From the NCBI RefSeq assembly GCF_002104455.1, contig NZ_NBOC01000012.1, positions 46,401-110,400 of the forward strand: a stretch of 64,000 nt of DNA, in the 5' to 3' direction. The DNA is from Colwellia chukchiensis (GTDB taxonomy: Bacteria; Pseudomonadota; Gammaproteobacteria; Enterobacterales; Alteromonadaceae). Below are positions 57,638 through 64,000 of this stretch, piece after piece. The notes beneath the pieces are model-generated. The model made no database searches. It had not been told where the DNA came from and saw nothing but the letters and a program-made list of their open reading frames with translations. The position numbers and the translations under genes were made by a program. Each line of letters starts with the position of its first letter. The stretch's first letter is position 1.

Positions 57638-58539
57638 TGTCATCTCAATACTCAGTGCCATTAGCTTTAAGTTTTGCTATCCATTTTGTGTTAGCGGCGG
57701 TTTTGTTGTTAGGAGACTTTGCCACGCCGATAAAGCCAACGCCTAGTGCAGTGCCGATGGAGCCTATCCAAGCGGTTGTAATAGAAAAAAGTAAAGTTGA
57801 TGCACAAGTTAATAAGATAAAAAAGCAAAAAGCCGATGATGCCAAAAAGTTAAAAGAACTTGAGCAGCGTGTTGCAGCGGCCAATGCTAAACGTCTTCAA
57901 GAAGAAAAGCGCATTAAAAAGCTAGAGCGTGAACGCCGACAAAAAGAACAAGAGAAAAAAGCCGCCGATCAGGCCGCCAAAAAAGCAAAAGCTAAAGCGA
58001 ATGCTGCGGACAAACTTCGTAAGCAAAAGGAGTTAGAGCAAAAGCAAGCCGCAGAAGCTGCGGCGAAAGCAAAAGCGCAACGGATAAAAGAAGAGAAAGC
58101 GGCGAAAAAAGCTGAGCAGTTACGCAAAAAACAAGAGGCCGAGCGCAAACGTAAAGCCGAAGAGGCACGAGAGCGAGCGGCACAACAAAAGCTCTTAGAG
58201 CAGCAAATGGCCGAAGAAATGGCCAGTCGCCAGCAAGCCCGCCGCCAACAAGTGATGACAGAAATAGGCCGTTACACTGCGTTAATTACCCAAACAATCA
58301 AACGAAATTTGATCACGGACCGCAGCACAATGGAAGGTAAGTCTTGTAAATTAACCATAAGTCTTGCACCATCAGGTTTTGTGACTAATGTTGTCACAGG
58401 CCAAGGTGATAGAATTGTTTGTGAAGCGGCAAAAACTGCGGTTTATAAAGCCGGCACCTTACCGGTGTCGAAAGATCCAGAAATATTTCGACAAATGAAA
58501 ACCATTAGCTTGACAGTAGCACCTGACAAATTTAATTAA
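57637..58539 (+). CDS. tolA: cell envelope protein TolA
   Basis: A 300-residue periplasm-spanning protein. One N-terminal membrane helix (about 8-26) with the SFAIHF motif that contacts TolQR, then a long Ala/Lys/Glu-rich helical domain (about 50-205), then a C-terminal domain (about 210-300, with the Cys pair in SCKLTIS and IVCEAAK) that binds TolB, Pal and other partners. It starts with GTG, coupled to tolR by a one-base overlap. Its length is well short of E. coli TolA (421), mainly in the helical domain. Confidence 0.95.
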   Translation: MSSQYSVPLALSFAIHFVLAAVLLLGDFATPIKPTPSAVPMEPIQAVVIEKSKVDAQVNKIKKQKADDAKKLKELEQRVAAANAKRLQEEKRIKKLERERRQKEQEKKAADQAAKKAKAKANAADKLRKQKELEQKQAAEAAAKAKAQRIKEEKAAKKAEQLRKKQEAERKRKAEEARERAAQQKLLEQQMAEEMASRQQARRQQVMTEIGRYTALITQTIKRNLITDRSTMEGKSCKLTISLAPSGFVTNVVTGQGDRIVCEAAKTAVYKAGTLPVSKDPEIFRQMKTISLTVAPDKFN

Positions 58540-58570
58540 GTTTTTGATAATTAGGAAAGTAATTAGTTTT

Positions 58571-59917
58571 ATGAAAAAAATAGCGTTATTGATACTCCTA
58601 TGTGCGACTTTGCTATCCAAGCAGGCTTTAGCAACATTAGAAATTGTGATCACAGAAGGGGTAGATAGTGCCCGACCGATTGCCGTTTTGCCCTTTAAAT
58701 GGTTGGGTAGTGGTGTAATGCCAGAACGATTATCTAAAGTGATCAGTGATGATTTGTTACGCAGTGGCAAGTTTAATCCAATAAAGGTGTCACGCTTTCC
58801 ACAGTTTCCAAATGATGATAGTGAAATTGATTATGCCGCGTGGGCCAGCGAGGGGGTTGAAGCCATAGTGATTGGCGAAGTTCGTGAAACATCAATCGGT
58901 AGATACCAAGTAAAATATCAGCTAATTGATGTGATCCGTGGTCAAATCATAGGTGGTCAAACGCAGATGTTAAGCAATGGTGTCTTGGTGCGCAGCTCAG
59001 ATCATATTCTTGATGAAAGTACGGTTGAAATAGGTGCCGAGCAATTTCGTCGTTATGCCCACCGTATAAGTGACGTAGTGTACGAAAAGTTAACGGGGAT
59101 ACGCGGTGCTTTCTTAACCAAAATTGCCTATGTGATTGTGCGCGATGAAGGGGAGTACCCTTATCAGCTTGTTATTGCCGATTATGATGGTTTTAATGAG
59201 CATGTGTTACTGAGCTCTAGAGAGCCTTTAATGTCACCAGCGTGGCATCCTAATGGTCAACAGTTGGCTTATGTCACCTTTGAAAACCGTCAGGCGCAAA
59301 TACATACCATAGATATATATACTGGCCAGCGTAATTTAATAAGCTCCTTTGAAGGTATTAATAGTGCGCCGAAATGGTCACCAGATGGTAAAAAGTTAGC
59401 AATGGTGCTGTCAAAAGATGGTAACCCTGAAATTTATATTATGACGGTTGCCAGCAAAAAATTGCGTCGAGTCACCCGTCATCGCGCGATTGATACAGAG
59501 CCGAGTTGGACACCCGATGGTAATGCTATTGTCTTTAGTTCAGAACGAGGTGGAAAAGCGCAGCTATATCGCGTAAATTTAATCGATGGTAAAGTTAGGC
59601 GCTTAACGTTTGACGGCGAAATGAACTTAGGCGGCTCTTTGACACCTGATGGTCGTCAATTAGTGATGGTAAATCGTACGCGTGGCAAGTATCATCTAGC
59701 AAAACAAGAGTTTGACACTGGGATATTCCAAGTTTTGACGTCAACCCGCTTGGATGAATCACCAAGTATTGCGCCAAATGGCGGCATGATCATCTATAGT
59801 ACGTTACACAATAATAGACAGGTGCTAAGTTTAGTGTCTGTCGATGGCAGGTTTAAGGCAAGATTGCCAGCACTAAATGGTGAGGTGAAGTCGCCTTCTT
59901 GGTCACCATTTTTATAA
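58571..59917 (+). CDS. tolB: Tol-Pal system beta-propeller protein TolB
   Basis: A 448-residue periplasmic protein. A signal peptide (about 1-21, ending KQALA) is followed by the N-terminal alpha/beta domain and a six-bladed beta propeller with repeated WSPDGK / WTPDGN / LTPDGR motifs. It binds Pal and TolA and releases Pal from peptidoglycan-bound states. The ATG at 58571 starts the signal peptide; the frame is open to 58544. Confidence 0.95.
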   Translation: MKKIALLILLCATLLSKQALATLEIVITEGVDSARPIAVLPFKWLGSGVMPERLSKVISDDLLRSGKFNPIKVSRFPQFPNDDSEIDYAAWASEGVEAIVIGEVRETSIGRYQVKYQLIDVIRGQIIGGQTQMLSNGVLVRSSDHILDESTVEIGAEQFRRYAHRISDVVYEKLTGIRGAFLTKIAYVIVRDEGEYPYQLVIADYDGFNEHVLLSSREPLMSPAWHPNGQQLAYVTFENRQAQIHTIDIYTGQRNLISSFEGINSAPKWSPDGKKLAMVLSKDGNPEIYIMTVASKKLRRVTRHRAIDTEPSWTPDGNAIVFSSERGGKAQLYRVNLIDGKVRRLTFDGEMNLGGSLTPDGRQLVMVNRTRGKYHLAKQEFDTGIFQVLTSTRLDESPSIAPNGGMIIYSTLHNNRQVLSLVSVDGRFKARLPALNGEVKSPSWSPFL

Positions 59918-59960
59918 TAATGACTATTAGTTTAATTTTTAAATAATAAGGATGCATAAA

Positions 59961-60515
59961 ATGCGCTTGAATAAAACAGTAAAAGCCTTAGCAGTTGTTT
60001 TACCTATCATGGCTTTATCGGCCTGTAGTTCATCTGACTCAGCTAGCGAAGACGCTAGTGCGATGCAAAAAAATGAAGCAGCAATGGCTGAACAAAAAGC
60101 TCGTGAAGAAGCTGAACGCGTAAAAGTTGAAGCAATGCAACGCGCTAACGCAATTGAAGCTAAAAAACGCCAAGAAATGGAAAGATTGCGTTCAGAACAT
60201 ATCGTATATTTTGATTTTGACAAGTCGTCAGTTAGCGGTAACTTTGCGTCAGTATTAGAAGCGCATGCCAAATTCTTGAATGAAAACACCAATGTTAATG
60301 TATTGATTGAAGGTCATGCTGATGAGCGTGGTACGCCAGAGTACAATATTGCACTAGGTGAACGCCGCGCTAAAGCAATTGAAACGTATCTACAAAACAT
60401 GGGTGTTTCAGCATCACAGTTAAGCACAGTTAGCTATGGCGAAGAAAAGCCAATGATCAAAGATCGCTCTGAAGCGGCATTTGCTAAAAACCGTCGTGCA
60501 GTATTGGTTTACTAA
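59961..60515 (+). CDS. pal: peptidoglycan-associated lipoprotein Pal
   Basis: An outer-membrane lipoprotein of 184 residues. The signal peptide ends in the lipobox MALSAC (Cys22). A linker rich in Ala/Glu/Lys precedes the OmpA-like domain, with YFDFDKSSV, the peptidoglycan-binding loop EGHADERGTPEYNIALGERRA, and SYGEEKP. It is anchored in the outer membrane and binds peptidoglycan. The ATG at 59961 is chosen because AAGGA lies eight bases upstream; the ATG at 59952 is too close to it. Confidence 0.96.
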   Translation: MRLNKTVKALAVVLPIMALSACSSSDSASEDASAMQKNEAAMAEQKAREEAERVKVEAMQRANAIEAKKRQEMERLRSEHIVYFDFDKSSVSGNFASVLEAHAKFLNENTNVNVLIEGHADERGTPEYNIALGERRAKAIETYLQNMGVSASQLSTVSYGEEKPMIKDRSEAAFAKNRRAVLVY

Positions 60516-60527
60516 TCAGGTATAGCA

Positions 60528-61319
60528 ATGAAACCCAGTACTATTATTTTAGGGCTGACCTTTGCTGCAACTGCCAATGTGGCAGTTGCAGCAAAACCTG
60601 CTCCAGTTATTGAAGTTAATGCCAGTAACGGTATAAGTTCTACGCAATCACTTAGTATCAGTGAGCAGTTAACCAGTTTAGAACGCAAGCTTGATGCCCG
60701 TAATCGCGCTCAGGTGAATGTTCAACAACAGTTAGACGAACTGCAAAATGAAGTTAATGAGTTGCGCGGTATTACCGAGCTGCATACTTACCAGTTAAGT
60801 CAGGTATTAGAGCGTCAACGCGAGCTTTATCAAGAGTTAGATCGACGTGTTTCAGAAGCATTAAAGCCAGCTAACCAAATACCAGCGGCCATTACTGCGC
60901 CTGCAGGTAGTGCTAATCAAGTTAATTATAGTAATAACTTAACTGAAAATGAGGCTTATGATCGCGCAGTAAACATGGTGCTTAAAGACAAGCGTTATGA
61001 ACAGGCCATACCTGAGTTTGAAGCCTTTAATCGAAAATATCCTAATTCTAGCTATGCGGCTAATGCCCATTATTGGTTAGGGCAGTTATTGTTCAACAAA
61101 AATGAACTTGCCAAAGCACGCCAAGAGTTTGAAATTGTTGTGAATCAATATTTAGATTCGAGTAAGCGAAGTGACGCCATGTTAAAGTTAGCTATGGTGG
61201 AACAGAAAGAAAACAATCGTGCGAAAGCAATTACCTTATATAAAAAGTTAATTGCAGAGTACCCTAACTCTAGCGCTGCAAAGTTGGCACAACCAAGATT
61301 ACAGGGTTTAAATCCATAG
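60528..61319 (+). CDS. cpoB: cell division coordinator CpoB (YbgF)
   Basis: A 263-residue periplasmic protein. A signal peptide (to about residue 21) is followed by a trimerising coiled coil (about 40-105) and TPR repeats (about 140-260; AYDRAVNMVLKDKRYEQAIPEF, NAHYWLGQLLFNKNELAKA). In E. coli it couples peptidoglycan synthesis by PBP1B to Tol-driven constriction. Last gene of the tol operon, 12 bases after pal. Confidence 0.95.
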   Translation: MKPSTIILGLTFAATANVAVAAKPAPVIEVNASNGISSTQSLSISEQLTSLERKLDARNRAQVNVQQQLDELQNEVNELRGITELHTYQLSQVLERQRELYQELDRRVSEALKPANQIPAAITAPAGSANQVNYSNNLTENEAYDRAVNMVLKDKRYEQAIPEFEAFNRKYPNSSYAANAHYWLGQLLFNKNELAKARQEFEIVVNQYLDSSKRSDAMLKLAMVEQKENNRAKAITLYKKLIAEYPNSSAAKLAQPRLQGLNP

Positions 61320-61397
61320 ATAGTGCTGATAACTTGCACGCATTGTTGTTTTTTTATTCGAAAGCGCAATAAAGTTTAAAAAAGCTGAAATTTATTG

Positions 61398-61425
61398 TTG
61401 CACTTGAAAATTTTATAAGTATTAT
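61398..61425 (+). promoter_or_regulatory. promoter of the tRNA-Lys cluster
   Basis: TTGCAC (61398-61403) and TATTAT (61420-61425) are 16 bases apart, followed by a GC-rich discriminator (gccccgcg) typical of stably controlled tRNA promoters. The start would lie about 30 bases before the first tRNA. Confidence 0.65.
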
Positions 61426-61465
61426 ATGCCCCGCGTTGGACGAGAGTACAACGCAGAACAAATGT

Positions 61466-61541
61466 CGGTCGTTAGCTCAGTTGGTAGAGCAGTTGGCTTT
61501 TAACCAATTTGTCGAAGGTTCAAATCCTTCACGACCGACCA
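61466..61541 (+). tRNA. tRNA-Lys (anticodon TTT), copy 1
   Basis: 76 bases with encoded CCA. The acceptor stem CGGTCGT pairs with ACGACCG, the D loop has AGCTCAGTTGGTAGAG, the anticodon loop is CTTTTAA with TTT, and the T arm holds GGTTCAAATCC. Confidence 0.97.
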
Positions 61542-61586
61542 CTTTTCACCAAATTAGTGTTTGGCATTTGTTTTAAAACTATATAT

Positions 61587-61662
61587 CGGTCGTTAGCTCA
61601 GTTGGTAGAGCAGTTGGCTTTTAACCAATTTGTCGAAGGTTCAAATCCTTCACGACCGACCA
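61587..61662 (+). tRNA. tRNA-Lys (anticodon TTT), copy 2
   Basis: Identical in sequence to copy 1 by eye, 45 bases after it. The spacers differ, but each begins with a CTTTT tract after the CCA. Confidence 0.97.
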
Positions 61663-61724
61663 CTTTTTAGCTAAACAGAAAGTGGCGGGCATAGTTTTTA
61701 TCATATCTATTAAAAGTAGTTTAT

Positions 61725-61800
61725 CGGTCGTTAGCTCAGTTGGTAGAGCAGTTGGCTTTTAACCAATTTGTCGAAGGTTCAAATCCTTCACGACCGACCA
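61725..61800 (+). tRNA. tRNA-Lys (anticodon TTT), copy 3
   Basis: Identical to copies 1 and 2 by eye. The place between cpoB and nadA is also that of a lysine/valine tRNA cluster in E. coli, so this is old synteny. Confidence 0.97.
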
Positions 61801-61947
61801 CTTTTAATAACATTTCTTGCATAATCAATTTGTTGTCATGTCGCTCCTCTTATTTGCCTTAGATTATCAACTCAACTGATGTTTTCTTAGTACACATTTA
61901 TTCTGCTATGGCTTATAATCCTCGCGATTTTAAGGTACTGATTGAGA

Positions 61948-63000
61948 ATGAATATGACCCACGCAAATTTAGCTGTTAATTTTGACTTTCAATTTCCACA
62001 AAAACCAACGTCGTTGACTGTGGTTGAGCGTGAACAATATAAAGCACGTATTAAATCACTGTTGAAAGAAAAAAATGCAGTGCTCATCGCGCACTACTAT
62101 ACCGATCCTGAAATTCAAGCATTAGCAGAAGAAACAGGGGGCTGTGTTGCTGACTCGTTAGAAATGGCAAGGTTTGGCAACAATCATAGTGCTGAAACCT
62201 TAATAGTCGCAGGAGTGCGATTTATGGGGGAAACCGCAAAAGTTCTCACCCCAGAGAAAACCGTATTAATGCCAACTTTAGAAGCAACCTGCTCATTAGA
62301 CTTAGCTTGTCCAATTGAAGAGTTCAATGCGTTTTGCGATCAACACCCAGATAGAACGGTCGTTGTGTATGCCAATACATCAACGGCGGTAAAAGCACGA
62401 GCAGATTGGATCGTCACCTCATCTTGTGCGCTGGAAATTGTTGAGCATTTAGATGAGCAAGGGGAGAAAATTCTTTGGGGACCGGATCGCCATCTTGGAG
62501 CCTACATTGAAAAGCAAACCGGTGCTGACATGATTATGTGGCAGGGTGCTTGTATTGTTCATGATGAGTTTAAAACTAAAGCCTTGCATGACATGAAAGC
62601 CTTACACCCTGATGCGGCGGTATTAGTGCACCCAGAATCACCGGCAGAAATTATTGAACTTGCGGATGCCGTTGGCTCAACGAGTCAGCTAATTAAAGCA
62701 GCGCAGGAACTACCTAATCAAAAATTTATTGTCGCTACCGATCGCGGTATTTTCTATAAAATGCAGCAACTTTGTCCAGATAAGGAGTTTTTTGAAGCAC
62801 CGACAGCTGGCGAAGGCGCAACCTGTCGTAGCTGTGCACATTGTCCTTGGATGGCAATGAATGGTTTAAAGGAAATAGAGCAAGCACTTTTAAATCCTGA
62901 AGGCCGAGAGGTATTCGTTGACGCCACAGAGCGCACAGGTGCACTTAAATCTCTTGATCGCATGTTAAGCTTCAATGCTGAAATGACTAAAAATCAATAA
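61948..63000 (+). CDS. nadA: quinolinate synthase NadA
   Basis: Iron-sulfur enzyme of about 350 residues that condenses iminoaspartate with dihydroxyacetone phosphate to quinolinate in NAD synthesis. The three cluster cysteines lie in [22 protein letters not shown] and [33 protein letters not shown] and [17 protein letters not shown] are further signatures. Start: ATG at 61948, or TTG at 61942, which has AAGG at better spacing (six bases) and would add two residues. It stands alone between the tRNA genes. Confidence 0.95.
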   Translation: MNMTHANLAVNFDFQFPQKPTSLTVVEREQYKARIKSLLKEKNAVLIAHYYTDPEIQALAEETGGCVADSLEMARFGNNHSAETLIVAGVRFMGETAKVLTPEKTVLMPTLEATCSLDLACPIEEFNAFCDQHPDRTVVVYANTSTAVKARADWIVTSSCALEIVEHLDEQGEKILWGPDRHLGAYIEKQTGADMIMWQGACIVHDEFKTKALHDMKALHPDAAVLVHPESPAEIIELADAVGSTSQLIKAAQELPNQKFIVATDRGIFYKMQQLCPDKEFFEAPTAGEGATCRSCAHCPWMAMNGLKEIEQALLNPEGREVFVDATERTGALKSLDRMLSFNAEMTKNQ

Positions 63001-63056
63001 GTTTATTATCAGTTGCTTGTTAAATGAGCAGCTGTTTAAACTTTGCTTGAATTAGG

Positions 63057-63085
63057 TTGCGTTATGAAGATTATTTCCCTAACAT
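63057..63085 (+). promoter_or_regulatory. possible promoter of tRNA-Ser
   Basis: TTGCGT and TAACAT, 17 bases apart, with a GC-containing discriminator (aacgccgc). Both boxes are imperfect. Confidence 0.35.
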
Positions 63086-63135
63086 AACGCCGCATAACAA
63101 GTACGGCTTATAACTTACAGCTTTTAACTTGTATT

Positions 63136-63223
63136 GGTGAGGTGTCCGAGTGGCCGAAGGAGCACGCCTGGAAAGTGTGTAAGGCGCAAGCCTTCGAGGG
63201 TTCGAATCCCTCCCTCACCGCCA
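63136..63223 (+). tRNA. tRNA-Ser (anticodon GGA)
   Basis: 88 bases with encoded CCA. The acceptor stem GGTGAGG pairs with CCTCACC, the anticodon loop is CTGGAAA with GGA, the long variable arm (AAGGCGCAAGCCTT) is typical of serine tRNAs, and the T loop is GGTTCGAATCC. Confidence 0.97.
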
Positions 63224-63252
63224 TAAAATAAGCAATCAACCTATTGTAAACA

Positions 63253-63280
63253 AAGCCGCTAGTTAGCTAGCGGCTTTTTT
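63253..63280 (+). terminator. rho-independent terminator after tRNA-Ser
   Basis: AAGCCGCTAG and CTAGCGGCTT form a perfect stem around TTAG, followed by T6. Confidence 0.93.
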
Positions 63281-63313
63281 GTTGCCGCACGTTTATTAAT
63301 TTCAAGTAGAAGT

Positions 63314-63353
63314 TATCACTTGCTGTGATACTAACTTATCACATGAAGTGATA
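63314..63353. promoter_or_regulatory. pair of 17-bp palindromes TATCAC-N5-GTGATA (operator-like)
   Basis: Site 1 is 63314-63330 and site 2 is 63337-63353, with centres 23 bases apart. Outer half sites also pair (TATCACTT with AAGTGATA), so the whole 40 bases is a near-perfect palindrome. Half sites and length match the lambda-type CI/Cro operator consensus (TATCAC...GTGATA, 17 bp). A TATAAT lies about 10 to 15 bases to the right. No repressor gene is present in the window. Confidence 0.6.
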
Positions 63354-63922
63354 TCAAACGCCTATATAATGTAATAATGTATCGCAATTAATTGGGGGCG
63401 GTTGATCTTTCAGAGTTAACATTTATTCATTTAAAACGGATTTAACCGGGGAGCAAGCTTTGAACAATAGTTATGCTACTTAAAAAGCGAGCAATAAAGC
63501 CTACAAACAAAACCTAAAAACAAAGCGTACATTCGTTTTAAATGAGCCTAAAGGCCGCTTGATTGAAATTTATACGGCGTTATCAGCTGTTCGTTTCGCT
63601 AGCTACACGTCACATGCTCTGCCTTACCTAAATACCAAACAAGTCGCTGTAAAAGTAACCTCGAAAGGTTACCTGAGCTAAAGCTAGCGCTAGATGTCTT
63701 GAAAGTGATAATTGCAGTTTCTTAATTTTACGTTATATAGCTATGGTTAACTCTAAGCGCCTCCGACCCTAGATGGTCATTTGCCTAGGACTTTAGGTGA
63801 CCCTTTATCATGACCAAAACACTGCGGAAGCTCTAAAACCACGTTAAATGCTGCCTATTTAGCCATAGTGCGCAAATAAAAAGCAAACGAACACATTTTT
63901 GCAATTTAATTGCATTTAGCGG
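63354..63922. other. non-coding region before the terminal promoter
   Basis: About 570 bases without a supported gene. One plus-strand frame (about 63432-63681) is open except for one TAA near 63479 but has no usable start. AT-rich DNA at 63870-63920 may serve as an upstream activating (UP) element for the promoter at 63923. Confidence 0.5.
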
Positions 63923-63950
63923 TTGACGCGGGGCGATAAATCTCTAAAAT
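63923..63950 (+). promoter_or_regulatory. strong rRNA-type promoter
   Basis: TTGACG (63923-63928) and TAAAAT (63945-63950) are 16 bases apart, preceded by AT-rich DNA and followed by a GC-rich discriminator (gcgctcc). This is the usual layout of rrn or stable-RNA promoters in gammaproteobacteria. A small hairpin (TTCTTC...GAAGA) follows in the leader. The transcribed gene lies beyond the window. Confidence 0.65.
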
Positions 63951-64000
63951 GCGCTCCACTTCTTCGGGACAAGTCGAAGAGGCGGTTTTAATAGGTTATC

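Noticed and set aside
57645..58183. Open frames antisense to tolA
   Set aside because: They arise from the Ala/Lys/Glu-rich codon pattern of tolA, which leaves few stops on the opposite strand; no starts or protein patterns support them.
63324..63344. CRP-like TGTGA...TCACA reading across the two palindromes
   Set aside because: The half sites are 10 bases apart instead of the 6 needed for CRP; the 17-bp TATCAC-N5-GTGATA reading explains the symmetry better.
63432..63681. Coherent plus-strand frame interrupted by one TAA near 63479, tempting as a broken gene
   Set aside because: No start codon with a ribosome binding site, no family likeness, and a frame of about 65 codons after the stop can occur by chance in AT-rich DNA.

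Overview
This window reads as chromosomal DNA of a marine gammaproteobacterium of the order Alteromonadales, most likely family Colwelliaceae (Thalassotalea/Colwellia-like). The grounds are moderate-to-low GC by eye, a Gram-negative 'marine' sortase with its target, the gene order ruvCAB-ybgC-tolQRAB-pal-cpoB-tRNA-Lys-nadA, the block ybfF-DUF2788-ybfE-fldA with seqA-pgm divergent, and gamma-type OxyR, Fur and CmoAB proteins. The genus is inference from protein style; no database was searched. About 90 % is coding, with no insertion sequence, CRISPR array or intact prophage seen.

Layout. 0-6.2 kb: RIO-type kinase, GhrA-like 2-hydroxyacid dehydrogenase, a sortase with its VIT/VWA target, and a beta-lactamase-fold serine hydrolase. 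6.5-19 kb: a SIMPL protein, then genes that together look like a polyhydroxybutyrate / 3-hydroxybutyrate utilisation region: 3-hydroxybutyrate dehydrogenase, HSL-type hydrolase, MFS carrier, a transporter-like hybrid sensor kinase (SSS-PAS-HK-REC), a LuxR-type response regulator, a TonB receptor and a secreted PHB-depolymerase-type esterase. A 49-bp tandem repeat lies inside this region. 19.6-30.4 kb: fur, a thioesterase, an ArsR-controlled RND efflux operon, fldA/ybfE/DUF2788/ybfF, seqA and pgm. 30.5-35.5 kb: peroxide defence (katA, ahpF, ahpC) divergent from oxyR. 35.5-44.6 kb: recX, astE, branched-chain 2-oxoacid dehydrogenase (E1 alpha, E1 beta, E2), an unusual protein kinase, a VOC protein and a bacteriohemerythrin. 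44.7-51 kb: a dGTPase-family HD hydrolase, cmoB/cmoA and a large diguanylate cyclase with three periplasmic solute-binding-like domains. 51-63.3 kb: aspS, ruvCAB, the tol-pal operon, three identical tRNA-Lys genes, nadA and tRNA-Ser. 63.3-64 kb: non-coding DNA with a symmetric operator-like pair and, at the very end, a strong GC-discriminator promoter of the rRNA type.

Most of the right half is conserved housekeeping. The parts most worth a second look are the possible PHB locus, the dedicated sortase pair with an MPKTA signal, the ArsR regulator with a BigR/SqrR-like cysteine pair in front of an RND pump, a candidate small RNA on the minus strand after ruvB (TTGACA promoter, rho-independent terminator, CU-rich anti-Shine-Dalgarno tract), the three-sensor diguanylate cyclase, the 49-bp repeats, and the lambda-like operator pair beyond tRNA-Ser. 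Start codons were moved inward from the longest reading frame where a Shine-Dalgarno sequence or family length supported it, and each case is noted.
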